DNA of 64,000 nt from Eubacteriales bacterium (GTDB taxonomy: Bacteria > Bacillota > Clostridia > Lachnospirales > Lachnospiraceae). The DNA is taken from NCBI GenBank assembly GCA_030524545.1, contig JAUNGM010000007.1, forward strand, positions 1-64,000. The letters are read 5' to 3'. The position numbers and the translations under genes were made by a program. Positions 24,806 through 33,367 of this stretch are shown piece by piece (within the stretch, counting starts at the first letter, position 1; the number at the start of each line of letters is the position of its first letter). Below the pieces are notes generated by a model. The model saw only the letters and a list, made by a program, of their open reading frames with translations. It did not search any database and had not been told where the DNA came from.

Positions 24806-24976
24806 GTGTGGAAAGTTCCAAAAAGAAATTACGAAACTTTGGTAGACTCATTTATGCCACATGAGATTGCACGTCCTGTAGATAGGGCAGATAAAAGAAT
24901 TACCATAAAAGAGTATGAAGAAATCCAAAAATTTTACAGAGATAGTTGCAAGGCAAAAAAGAAGTATACTGAATGA
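24806..24976 (+). CDS. Small basic protein of unknown function (56 aa)
   Basis: GTG 24806 is preceded by GGGAGGTGAG at good spacing. The product (VWKVPKRNYETLVDSFMPHE, then IARPVDRADKRITIKEYEEI and a Lys-rich tail KAKKKY) is soluble, charged and predicted helical at its C terminus. It is the first gene behind the strong promoter and is separated from the 1243-aa gene by a terminator, so it should be the most abundant product of the module. A regulatory or immunity-like role is only a guess. Confidence 0.62.
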   Translation: MWKVPKRNYETLVDSFMPHEIARPVDRADKRITIKEYEEIQKFYRDSCKAKKKYTE

Positions 24977-24992
24977 CGTAACGAAGAATTAA

Positions 24993-25028
24993 GAAGGTCT
25001 CGTTTTTGAACGACGGCCTTCTTTTTTT
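24993..25028 (+). terminator. Terminator/attenuator between the 56-aa gene and the large gene
   Basis: GAAGGTCTCGTT (24993-25004) pairs with AACGACGGCCTTC (25009-25021), with one G bulge and one wobble, followed by seven T. Because no other promoter is seen before the large gene at 25056, read-through here would set its expression. Confidence 0.8.
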
Positions 25029-25055
25029 GCCTATAAACCATGGGGAGGAAACACG

Positions 25056-28000
25056 ATGACAGGGTGTAAGAAAAAGAATAAAGGAAAAGTTCATAATATA
25101 AAATTAATCAGAAACAATAATCAGGCACAGCAATGCTCTTTTGAATATACAGCAGAACTGGAAACATATTCTGATAATAAAAATGTATTTTTTATGCTGG
25201 ATTATTTTGATTTTATGGAACAAACGGAATTGACTGAAGAGGATCAGGGATATATTGCTTTTTGCGATATGATTGAGGATGTAAATCATAAGCATGGCCT
25301 GGGTATATCCAGCAAGGTGATTGGACTGTATCAGCTGCAGAATTCCGTACAGTTTGCCAGGGAATCTGGTAAAACAGTTTTTTCTCTTCCTGATCCTTCT
25401 GAAAGAAAAGAGAAAAAAGCTCTGTCGGAGAAACCCTTCCTTGGAATCGTACAGATTTTTATCTGTGATTATAATTCAGCAAAGGAATGTAATGGAGTAG
25501 AGGATGTTGAACAGGTTCTTACTGAGTACGAAAACAAGATTATTGGAGTTTTGGATAAGAGAAATGAACCCGAAAAGATAAAGGCGGAATATAATCTTTA
25601 CCGGTCGATAGCAGCCGCTGATTTTTGTCTTGTCATTCGTTCAGCGAGGCTGATGCAGATTTATGAGATGGTTACGGAAGTATTGAATATCAAAGGGGAA
25701 TATTTGGACAGCAGAAATGAGAAAAAAATTGTCAGGATGTTTAATACATATACCAATATTGGAATTGAATGTGTCAGGCTTACACAGCAATACCTGACCT
25801 TTTCGGAAAATGTTATCCGGGAGAATCAAAATACCAAGTTTGCCATTCGTTTTTCTTTTAATACAGATTTTCATGAGCAGATAGAACAGTTGAAAAAGTG
25901 CGGTACCGATAAAGTAGATGTTGTTAATGGATTATTTGGCAGGTATGATGCAGTTGTCCGTGTAACGATGGATGATTTTGCTGATCTTTATCCCTGTTTA
26001 TGCAAGAACAAAATGGGGACGGAATTTACAGCGTTGGAAAGGGAGGAAATTCTACGCTTATTTGCATCGAAAGACCCGTTGGTAAAACAACTGGTTGAAG
26101 GCCTTATGGATCATAAATTAAGGGCAGTTAATGAAAGGGCTCTGCTGGGGATTCATGAATATGAATTCAATGAAGAGGAAAGTAAGGCAGAAACCGGCAG
26201 CGAGTGGATTAGTTTTGTTAATAAAAAGAATCAGGAAGTAAGCGCCAGGTATCATGAGATTATTAAGAAATATAAGGGAAATTTTCTGTATCGAAAAAAT
26301 TCATTTTTTAATGTATATAATTTATTGGGAAAGGTTATTGAATCCTATGAAACTTTAGGGTTTGAACAGGATACCCATATCAACTGGTACATTTGCACGG
26401 GGTATTTTTTGGAATTGTTTGATAAGATGGAATATTATCTGGAAAGCATGGAGGATAATGATGATGAACGTAAGAAGTTTATCAATGAACTCCAGTGCTA
26501 TGTAAAGGCCATGAGTGAATATACCCGTTTGCTTCAGGCAGTGAATCAGCATACCATACAGGCACCGCAATATGATGTAATCGCACCGATGGATGCGGAG
26601 AAATTTCTGATTGCTTATTCTGAGTATATGCATTCCCTTGATAAAATGCACTATAGTTATCCATGGAAAAAACGGGAAAACGTATGCCGGGAAAATCGGA
26701 AAAAATGTAGTGTTGTTATTTATCCGGAAATGTCTAAAAGTAAACTGGAGTTGACAGAAGTAATTGCGAGAGACTGCCGCCTTTACAGTGAGGAAGAGAA
26801 TCGGTTTTCATCACTGCTTGTTTGTACGCTGCCGTCTTTTGAATATTTTGAACGGCCTTACGATATGATTCCTCTTATCTCACATGAGATGTTCCATCAT
26901 GTCCTGGTTTTAAACAGGCGGGACAGAAATCTTTTTATGATTGAAAGAAGTATAGAGGTGATTTTTAAGCGGATATCCTATAAGATGAATGTCAAAGCTA
27001 TGGGTGAAACTGCTTATGTGACTTATAGTTATTTTATGGATCTGTTTGCTGATATTTTTACAAAGTTTTTCCTTGAAGCGTACAAAGAGCAGAACGAAGA
27101 ATGGGAAAACTATGTGATGACTCATATTCGTACAAGCATATTGCTGTTTTTTCAGGATATGCTGGGACAGGAAGAAAAGAAATATGGATATCTCGAAAAT
27201 GATTTTTATGCTTCGGACTATTATAACCATGAGCAAGTGAACTTTCAGGGAAAGGATGATGCCTGTAAATTTCTCATGAACACGGTAAAGATGGAGTATT
27301 CTGGAGCAGACGCAAAGGAAATGTCCGGGAAAGCAGGAGCGCTTGTGAAGAAGATTGCAGAGCTGGAAAGGATGACAGAATCCGAAGTAAAGGATGCGTT
27401 TGCCATAGAAACGATGGCAGAGGTGGAAAATGTTATTGACATGCTGATGGAAAAATGCGGTGAGAATATTGAAAATGAATATAAAGTAAGGTATGACGAT
27501 CTTAAGTCTGCAAACAGTAAAGAGAGGGATTCTTTGATCTATGATAGAGCTGCTGCGTTTTTGCATGAGCAAACATCGGGGAAAGATGAACTGAAAGATT
27601 ACTATGAAAAGATTCGCCTGATTCATAGAAATCTGTGTGGACTTATGGATTATATCCGCTTTTGTTCAAAAAGTAAGAAAACATATGAAAATATTATTCA
27701 ATCCGCGTTAACCGAATTGCGGCAGGAAATCATAAACATTTATGAAAAATCAGATTATCCTGAATATTATATTTATGGGCAGGAAGAGCGTTCCATTTTA
27801 AACTATTGGAATGTTTTGCTGGAAAATCCGAAAAAAGCAATGGATCAGATACTGCTTTTCTTTCAGAATGAAGGATTTGAGGAGTACGATGCGATAGCAA
27901 AGCGTGAAATGATTATTTACAGAGAAACATGTGCGGATATTTTTATGTGTAAGTATATGAAAATGAGTAGTTTTGGCTATCTCAGAATGGCTGTTTCCAT

Positions 28001-28787
28001 CTGGGGGAGAATGGGCGGTTATGAAGGGGAGATGAATGCCGGTTTTGTACTGTCAGAACGAATTAAGAATGTTTTGAGCGTTCTTCTTATAAACGAGGGG
28101 GTAATGGTAAAAAATAAGGAATGGATGGGAAAAATGTACATAGAAATACCCGTGGAGAGTCTATATAAAGAAATTTCAAAGTACAGAGAGAATTCCCTGA
28201 ACCAGGCCGAGAGAAAGCTGAGAAATGCAATTGAAAAAGAGAATAAAGGCAATACGTCAATTCTGGAACAATTTGATGATTATTTTTCCAGAATAAAGGT
28301 TACTTTAGAATATATGCAGGGATGTGCGGAAAGTGGAGGAAGAGTTATAGTAGAAGGCTCTCCACTGGAAGAACTTTATATGAAAAATGAAACGCAGTTC
28401 GGCAAAGGGTCTAAATTAAAAAGATACCTGCAGAGCGCAATGAATGTATTTTTAAGAATTATTCATATTCTGCGGGCGGTTGCGGAGAATCAGCGCAACG
28501 GAGTTCTGACAATCGAAAAGACAGTATACGAACATTATAAAATGATTTATGATAATCCGAAACCAGAACAGGGGGGAGAGTCAGACCTGTTTGCAGAAAA
28601 TGTTCATGAAACAGTGGGAAAAGTGTCTGCTTTTTATAACGATCCGGAATCTGAGGGGAAGGAAGATACAACGAATCGTGACAAGCTTAACCAAATGATT
28701 CGGTTTGTGCAGGATTATTATTATTACAATCGGATTTGCAGAAATACGGATGAAATGTACGAACTGGAAGGGGAAAAGGAGGTGTAA
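25056..28787 (+). CDS. Large HExxH-containing protein of unknown function (putative metallopeptidase)
   Basis: A 1243-residue soluble protein, mostly helical, with no membrane segment or signal peptide. The only enzyme-like motif found is LISHEMFHHV with HExxH at residues 610-614, typical of zinc metallopeptidases. LFADIF (664-669) and YRETCADIF (955-963) recall the (E)xxAD element that often supplies the third ligand in such enzymes, but which one acts is unclear. The N-terminal 500 residues are unrecognised. GGGAGGAAACAC precedes the ATG. The next gene, an FRG-domain protein, starts four bases after the stop, so they form an operon and probably one system. A defence role is inferred from the neighbourhood. 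Confidence 0.6.
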   Translation: MTGCKKKNKGKVHNIKLIRNNNQAQQCSFEYTAELETYSDNKNVFFMLDYFDFMEQTELTEEDQGYIAFCDMIEDVNHKHGLGISSKVIGLYQLQNSVQFARESGKTVFSLPDPSERKEKKALSEKPFLGIVQIFICDYNSAKECNGVEDVEQVLTEYENKIIGVLDKRNEPEKIKAEYNLYRSIAAADFCLVIRSARLMQIYEMVTEVLNIKGEYLDSRNEKKIVRMFNTYTNIGIECVRLTQQYLTFSENVIRENQNTKFAIRFSFNTDFHEQIEQLKKCGTDKVDVVNGLFGRYDAVVRVTMDDFADLYPCLCKNKMGTEFTALEREEILRLFASKDPLVKQLVEGLMDHKLRAVNERALLGIHEYEFNEEESKAETGSEWISFVNKKNQEVSARYHEIIKKYKGNFLYRKNSFFNVYNLLGKVIESYETLGFEQDTHINWYICTGYFLELFDKMEYYLESMEDNDDERKKFINELQCYVKAMSEYTRLLQAVNQHTIQAPQYDVIAPMDAEKFLIAYSEYMHSLDKMHYSYPWKKRENVCRENRKKCSVVIYPEMSKSKLELTEVIARDCRLYSEEENRFSSLLVCTLPSFEYFERPYDMIPLISHEMFHHVLVLNRRDRNLFMIERSIEVIFKRISYKMNVKAMGETAYVTYSYFMDLFADIFTKFFLEAYKEQNEEWENYVMTHIRTSILLFFQDMLGQEEKKYGYLENDFYASDYYNHEQVNFQGKDDACKFLMNTVKMEYSGADAKEMSGKAGALVKKIAELERMTESEVKDAFAIETMAEVENVIDMLMEKCGENIENEYKVRYDDLKSANSKERDSLIYDRAAAFLHEQTSGKDELKDYYEKIRLIHRNLCGLMDYIRFCSKSKKTYENIIQSALTELRQEIINIYEKSDYPEYYIYGQEERSILNYWNVLLENPKKAMDQILLFFQNEGFEEYDAIAKREMIIYRETCADIFMCKYMKMSSFGYLRMAVSIWGRMGGYEGEMNAGFVLSERIKNVLSVLLINEGVMVKNKEWMGKMYIEIPVESLYKEISKYRENSLNQAERKLRNAIEKENKGNTSILEQFDDYFSRIKVTLEYMQGCAESGGRVIVEGSPLEELYMKNETQFGKGSKLKRYLQSAMNVFLRIIHILRAVAENQRNGVLTIEKTVYEHYKMIYDNPKPEQGGESDLFAENVHETVGKVSAFYNDPESEGKEDTTNRDKLNQMIRFVQDYYYYNRICRNTDEMYELEGEKEV

Positions 28788-28791
28788 AGGC

Positions 28792-29880
28792 TTGAAAACA
28801 TGGTATGTACATTCGGTTGAGGAATACTTGGAAAAGATTGATATGATTTACCAAAATTATAAAGAAAAAACAGGAAATAATTCGATTTTGTGGTTCCGCG
28901 GACACGAGAAATCAGCCTATCATTTGGAGCCTGGTATTTACCGTAATTTTTATGGTAAAAAAAGAGAGCAGAATAAGTATAATGCCGATGGTATTTATGG
29001 AACAATACAGCAAAAAGAGGATTTTCGATTTCAGCACTTTCTTGCCCGCAATTATGATAAAATGATATCAATGCCGGGTTCTATGATAGAGTGGCAGGAA
29101 GTCATGCAGCATTACTTTACGAAGACGCGTTTAATGGATTGGAGTGAATCCGCATTTGCATCATTGAATTTTGCGCTGGAAGTATATATGAATCCTGTCG
29201 AGGATCATGAGGTTGAGTTCAACAGGAGAATGAATTCGCCGACGGTTTGGATTCTTAATCCTGTTCTTTTAAATCAAAAAGTATACGATTGTTTTGAGGG
29301 TGCTGATCCTGAAATGCTGTACAAGGCCTTTGGAAGTCAGAGAAAGCCGGATGAATTAAAAAATGATCTTGCCGTAAATCGTGATATTTATTTTAATCTG
29401 AATCTGCCAGATGAAATAAAAATGAATGGAATTCTCAGCCTTTCCGGATTAGAACATATGCGTCAGGAATTTGAGAGAAATACGGGGCAGAAGCAGGAGA
29501 GTTTCAATCCTTTCTTTTATCTGCTGCTGAAATACTATTCAGATGGAATTGCAGTTGAAATAGAGAAGCTTCCGCCTGTGGCAATCATTCATCCATATCA
29601 TAGCAGCAGGATCCGAAATCAAAGAGGTGCATTTACGGTGTTTCCATATTATAAAGCGGAAGAGAGCCTGTTATTTGATGAGGATGTTTTAAATACCGGA
29701 TTTTCTCCGTATGGAATGGAGCTGATGGACAGATGCAAATCTTGTCTGGATAAGATTGTTATAATGAATCCTTATCATATGGCAGAACAAATGCTGTCAT
29801 TAGGAGAAAAAAGAGCACATCTTTATCCGGAAATGGAAAATATGACAAAGGATTTTGAAAATAACCGTTATGGTATCTGA
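28792..29880 (+). CDS. FRG-domain protein
   Basis: About 362 residues. The FRG domain is plain: SILWFRGHEKSAYHLEPGIY (31-50, with F35-R36-G37), MQHYFTKTRLMDWSESAFAS (105-124), WILNP, and RNQRGAFTVFP near residue 280. FRG proteins are of unknown enzymatic function and occur often in mobile and defence regions; some lie in toxin-like polymorphic settings. The start is TTG 28792, with GGAGGTG seven bases upstream; the frame is open from 28705 but earlier starts lie inside the large gene. It is translated from the same transcript as the HExxH protein. Confidence 0.85.
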   Translation: MKTWYVHSVEEYLEKIDMIYQNYKEKTGNNSILWFRGHEKSAYHLEPGIYRNFYGKKREQNKYNADGIYGTIQQKEDFRFQHFLARNYDKMISMPGSMIEWQEVMQHYFTKTRLMDWSESAFASLNFALEVYMNPVEDHEVEFNRRMNSPTVWILNPVLLNQKVYDCFEGADPEMLYKAFGSQRKPDELKNDLAVNRDIYFNLNLPDEIKMNGILSLSGLEHMRQEFERNTGQKQESFNPFFYLLLKYYSDGIAVEIEKLPPVAIIHPYHSSRIRNQRGAFTVFPYYKAEESLLFDEDVLNTGFSPYGMELMDRCKSCLDKIVIMNPYHMAEQMLSLGEKRAHLYPEMENMTKDFENNRYGI

Positions 29881-29965
29881 ATGTACATAAGTATCACAAC
29901 CTTTCTCTCTGGTTCTATAAGAAAAACGGAAGTTGATTTATGTAATGTTACTTGAAATCGATGCA

Positions 29966-29994
29966 TTGACAATTGAATTTGGATTCATTATAAT
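29966..29994 (+). promoter_or_regulatory. Consensus sigma-A promoter of the XRE regulator gene
   Basis: TTGACA (29966-29971), exactly 17 bp, then TATAAT (29989-29994): a perfect consensus promoter, 52 bases before the GTG start of the regulator. It gives this gene high independent expression. Confidence 0.85.
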
Positions 29995-30045
29995 TATATT
30001 AAATTTTGATTACATAAAAATTAGGCCAGGTTAGAAGGTGAGTGC

Positions 30046-30735
30046 GTGAATACAAAAGTATTGGTAAAGAATATCAGGACGATCTGCCGTCGAAAGGGTA
30101 TTTCCATTATGCGTATGGAAGAGGATCTGGGATTTAGTCCGGGACTGATCAGCCGTTGGAGTAAGACGAAAACAAGTCCGTATTTTGATAAAGTAGCGGA
30201 TATTGTACAGTATCTGGATGTTTCCTTTGAAGATCTGATGGAAGAAGAAGCCGAAGAAGATATCGAAGAAGAGACCTATTTCAGACAGGAAACCGAAGGA
30301 AGGAAACCATCAGATGCGGATGGAGAAGATTTGATTTTGTATAAAAAACTTGCCGTTCTGACGGAACAGAAAAAGATTTGCTGGAAAAAAGGACATACCG
30401 ATGAAGAAATCGTAGATTTTCCGATTGAGAAGGCGGTGGATATCAGAAAGTATTCTCAGTATGAATATTACTGTTATAAATGCAATGCAGGATATTTTGT
30501 ATTGGTAGTGCAGTATAATGAGTATCTGGGCAAACTCAATACTTCTCTTTATGTTATGGCGGACTCTTTGGCTGATCCTATAAAAGAAAACGAAGAGAAC
30601 TGCAAATATTATGAGCAGATTCTGAAATATGCAGATCCTAAATTTTACTCTCGAATATCCAGAGCCAGGGCAGAGCATCTAAAGGAAGTTTTTATGAATA
30701 TGGATTTCAGTAAAGTAGCAGGAATGCAGGGATAG
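30046..30735 (+). CDS. XRE-type DNA-binding protein with C-terminal sensor-like domain
   Basis: Residues 5-65 form a helix-turn-helix (MRMEEDLGFSPGLISRWSKT). An acidic linker (EEEAEEDIEEE) follows, then a domain of about 150 residues of unknown type containing YYCYKCNAGYFVLVVQYNEY, which could bind a ligand or a metal through its Cys pair. Start GTG 30046 has GAAGGTGAG upstream. With its own perfect promoter and its place just after the FRG gene, it is a good candidate repressor for the promoter at 24594; that link is inference. Confidence 0.8.
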   Translation: MNTKVLVKNIRTICRRKGISIMRMEEDLGFSPGLISRWSKTKTSPYFDKVADIVQYLDVSFEDLMEEEAEEDIEEETYFRQETEGRKPSDADGEDLILYKKLAVLTEQKKICWKKGHTDEEIVDFPIEKAVDIRKYSQYEYYCYKCNAGYFVLVVQYNEYLGKLNTSLYVMADSLADPIKENEENCKYYEQILKYADPKFYSRISRARAEHLKEVFMNMDFSKVAGMQG

Positions 30736-30789
30736 CTATAAGATAATAAGAATTTTATATTTGATGTTACACAAGAGCCTTTATCCATT

Positions 30790-30832
30790 GGAAAGCGGCA
30801 GCATTTAGCAAGTGCTGTCGTTTTCCTTTTTT
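30790..30832 (+). terminator. Terminator at the right end of the accessory island
   Basis: GGAAAGCGGCAGCA (30790-30803) pairs with TGCTGTCGTTTTCC (30813-30826) with two G-T wobbles, followed by six T. Confidence 0.88.
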
Positions 30833-30956
30833 CTTGCGAAATCCTCTTCATCATGATAAACTTGATACGGATAAGAACTGAAATCCCAAAACCCTGAAGC
30901 AATACCCCATCGGATTTCGTTATAGAGAAATAGGAGAAGTAAGAGGAGTAACTATT

Positions 30957-31385
30957 ATGATCAAACAGAACATCGTATTTGTAGAAAACAGAGCCGGAAG
31001 CCTGAGAAAAGTAACGGAGATCCTTGCAGAGAAAAATGTGGATATCTACGGTTTTGCATGTTTTGATGCGCCGGAATTCGCACTGTTCCGTATGGTGTCC
31101 AACGGAGCGGAGAAGGCTGCGGAAGCCCTGACAGAAAATGGGTTTATCAATCGTGTGACTGATGTCATTGCAGTGGATCTCAAGGATGAGGTCGGCGGGC
31201 TGGATGAGATCCTGAGCGTTGTAGGAGAGAGCAATATCAGCCTGGATTACATTTATACATCCTATCATCGTGACAGCCAGACACCGGTAGTGATTATCCA
31301 TTCTGAGGAGATTTTTCTGACAGAAAGTGTTCTGAAAAATAAAGGATTTAAGGTGCTGAACAGCGTGGATGAATTGCAGAGTTAA
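30957..31385 (+). CDS. Tandem ACT-domain amino-acid-binding protein
   Basis: A 142-residue protein made of two ACT folds: residues 3-70 (IVFVENRAGSLRKVTEILAE, NVDIYGF) and 72-138. Stand-alone ACT pairs like this sense amino acids and regulate enzymes or transporters; no catalytic part is attached. It follows the island terminator and appears monocistronic, with AAGAGGAG before the start. The ligand cannot be read from sequence. Confidence 0.88.
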   Translation: MIKQNIVFVENRAGSLRKVTEILAEKNVDIYGFACFDAPEFALFRMVSNGAEKAAEALTENGFINRVTDVIAVDLKDEVGGLDEILSVVGESNISLDYIYTSYHRDSQTPVVIIHSEEIFLTESVLKNKGFKVLNSVDELQS

Positions 31386-31457
31386 GGCTTGACTTGTCTT
31401 GAAGCGGGAGCAGTCCTGAAATACGCATGAATAAAGCACTCACCCCGGAGGAATTTC

Positions 31458-32129
31458 ATGTACAGAATTTTAATTGTGGAAGATGATGAACTGATCGCAG
31501 AACTGATAAAGAGACATCTGGAATCATGGGGCTATCAGGTGGACTGCGTGGCGGATTTTGCCCATGTGCTGACTGAATTCGCCAGGAAGAATCCGCAGCT
31601 TGTGCTGCTGGATCTGAAGCTGCCGCTGTATAACGGCTTTCACTGGTGCGAGGAGATCCGGAAGATTTCACAGGTGCCGATTCTCTTCCTGTCTTCTGCG
31701 GCGGAGAATATGAATATGGTCATGGCCATGAGCAGAGGTGCGGATGATTTTATTGCCAAGCCGTTTGATATGGAGGTGCTGGTGGCTAAGGTGCAGGCTG
31801 TGCTCCGCAGAACCTATTCCTTCGGGAAGGCCGCCGACATCCTGGAGCATGGCGGGGCGATCTTAAACCCCGGCAGCGGATGTCTCTCCTGGCAGGGAGA
31901 GCAGACTGAGCTGACGCGCAATGAGCTGCGTATTCTGCAGATTTTGTTTGAAAATCCGGGAAAAGCAGTGTCCAGGGATGCGATTATGATGAAGCTGTGG
32001 GAAAATGACAGTTTTATTGATGATAACACGCTGACTGTGAATATGACCCGCCTTCGGAAGAAGCTGGAAGGGATTGGCCTGACAGATTTTATCCTGACAA
32101 AAAAGGGCGTGGGCTATATGCTTGCCTGA
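31458..32129 (+). CDS. OmpR-family response regulator, BceR-like
   Basis: Receiver domain at residues 1-115 (VEDDELIAELIKRHLESWGY, phosphoacceptor Asp in LVLLDLKLP near residue 53, conserved Lys in AKPF) and a winged-helix domain at 130-223 (ELRILQILFENPGKAVSRD, VNMTRLRKKL). With the kinase that starts 82 bases downstream it forms a two-component system of the Bce/Bcr type, which usually senses peptide antibiotics through an ABC transporter. The matching BceAB-like transporter is about 18 kb away at 50278-53035. Confidence 0.9.
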   Translation: MYRILIVEDDELIAELIKRHLESWGYQVDCVADFAHVLTEFARKNPQLVLLDLKLPLYNGFHWCEEIRKISQVPILFLSSAAENMNMVMAMSRGADDFIAKPFDMEVLVAKVQAVLRRTYSFGKAADILEHGGAILNPGSGCLSWQGEQTELTRNELRILQILFENPGKAVSRDAIMMKLWENDSFIDDNTLTVNMTRLRKKLEGIGLTDFILTKKGVGYMLA

Positions 32130-32211
32130 GCCCTCGCAAGCAGACCGCAGGAGTATAGGCTGAAGTAAATATAAACAGCAGGGAAGCATTTCTGTAAGGC
32201 AGGAGAGAAAC

Positions 32212-33204
32212 ATGAACTATTTAAAAGAATATCTGAAGAAAATCTGGAAGGTACCCGCACTTTTTCTTTTCTTTATCTTCATCATGGCGTCAGTATTTTC
32301 TTTGTACGACATGTCAGTGGAACCGATCCTATACGGGGCAATCCTGTGTGCAGTCGCAGGGCTTGCCTCTTTTTTGTATGGGTATCATTCTTATAGAACA
32401 CGGAGGGAAAGCCTTCACAGAATCCGGCAGACCCTTCCTCTGGCTGTGGAAAATCTTCCGTCTCCGAAAGACGGGGCAGAGGCGGAATACAGGGAAATAA
32501 TTCTGCAGCTGAACCTGATGCGCATGGAAGCAGAATCCGGAAAGCACCGGTTTTATACGGAACTGACCGATTACTACAGCATGTGGGTTCATCAGATCAA
32601 GACGCCGATCTCTGCTATCCGTCTCCTTTTATCCGGCGACAGTCCGGATAGCAAGGCGGCTTCCGGCGAACTCTTTAAAATTGAACAGTACGTAGAGATG
32701 GTTTTAGGCTATCTGCGTACGGAAGATATGTCAGGAGATCTGAAGTTTCAGCAGTGCAGCCTGGATAAGATCATTAAGGAGCAGATTCACAAATATGCGC
32801 GCATCTTTATCGGAAAAAAGCTGTCTCTGGATTTTCGGGAGACGAAAGAGACAGTTCTTACAGACCCCAAATGGCTTGGCTTCGTCATTGGGCAGATTCT
32901 TTCCAATGCCCTGAAATACACAAAGTCCGGCAGAATTTCCATCTATATGTCTGAGTCCATGCCCCACACCCTTGTCGTCAGGGACACGGGGATCGGCATC
33001 CGCTCCGAGGACCTTCCGAGAGTTTTTGAGAAGGGCTTTACAGGCTGCAACGGAAGGGCGGAGAGCCGTTCCACAGGAATCGGGCTGTATCTTTCCGCAA
33101 AGATCATGAAACGGCTGGGGCACGGAATTTCCATAGAATCTACATTGGGAGAGGGTACGGAAGTCCGGCTGTTTCTTGGCCGAAAGTCCCTGGAACTGTA
33201 TTGA
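32212..33204 (+). CDS. Intramembrane-sensing histidine kinase, BceS-like
   Basis: Short N terminus with two membrane helices (residues about 14-32 and 39-58) joined by only a few residues, the hallmark of intramembrane-sensing kinases that rely on a transporter for signal input. The H box is MWVHQIKTPISAIRL (His near 126); N, G1 and G2 boxes follow (IGQILSNALKYTKSG, DTGIGI, GIGLYLSAKI). 330 residues is the usual size. The next genes are sugar-related rather than the expected permease, so the pair seems separated from its transporter. Confidence 0.9.
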   Translation: MNYLKEYLKKIWKVPALFLFFIFIMASVFSLYDMSVEPILYGAILCAVAGLASFLYGYHSYRTRRESLHRIRQTLPLAVENLPSPKDGAEAEYREIILQLNLMRMEAESGKHRFYTELTDYYSMWVHQIKTPISAIRLLLSGDSPDSKAASGELFKIEQYVEMVLGYLRTEDMSGDLKFQQCSLDKIIKEQIHKYARIFIGKKLSLDFRETKETVLTDPKWLGFVIGQILSNALKYTKSGRISIYMSESMPHTLVVRDTGIGIRSEDLPRVFEKGFTGCNGRAESRSTGIGLYLSAKIMKRLGHGISIESTLGEGTEVRLFLGRKSLELY

Positions 33205-33218
33205 GGGAACAGATTTTC

Positions 33219-33280
33219 AAAAGTGGATAAATATTTAAAAGTGGATAGATTTTTAAATTCCAAAATTTGTCCACCATTTC
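33219..33280. promoter_or_regulatory. Repeat-type activator site upstream of the sugar ABC operon
   Basis: AAAAGTGGATA occurs at 33219-33229 and 33237-33247 (18 bp apart) and a related inverse copy TTTGTCCAC lies near 33266. They precede a TATAAT (33318-33323) without a good -35, as expected for an activator-dependent promoter. The YesN-type regulator at 38351 is the natural candidate activator. Confidence 0.45.
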
Positions 33281-33317
33281 AAAAGAATGCTATCTGTTAC
33301 CGCCGCACTTCCGATGC

Positions 33318-33323
33318 TATAAT
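33318..33323 (+). promoter_or_regulatory. -10 element of the sugar ABC operon
   Basis: Consensus TATAAT, 45 bases before the start codon, with no recognisable -35 at 16-18 bp. Activator dependence is inferred from this and from the upstream repeats. Confidence 0.5.
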
Positions 33324-33367
33324 TCAATCATCAAATGAACCGAAAACAAAGTATGGGAGGTAACAAG

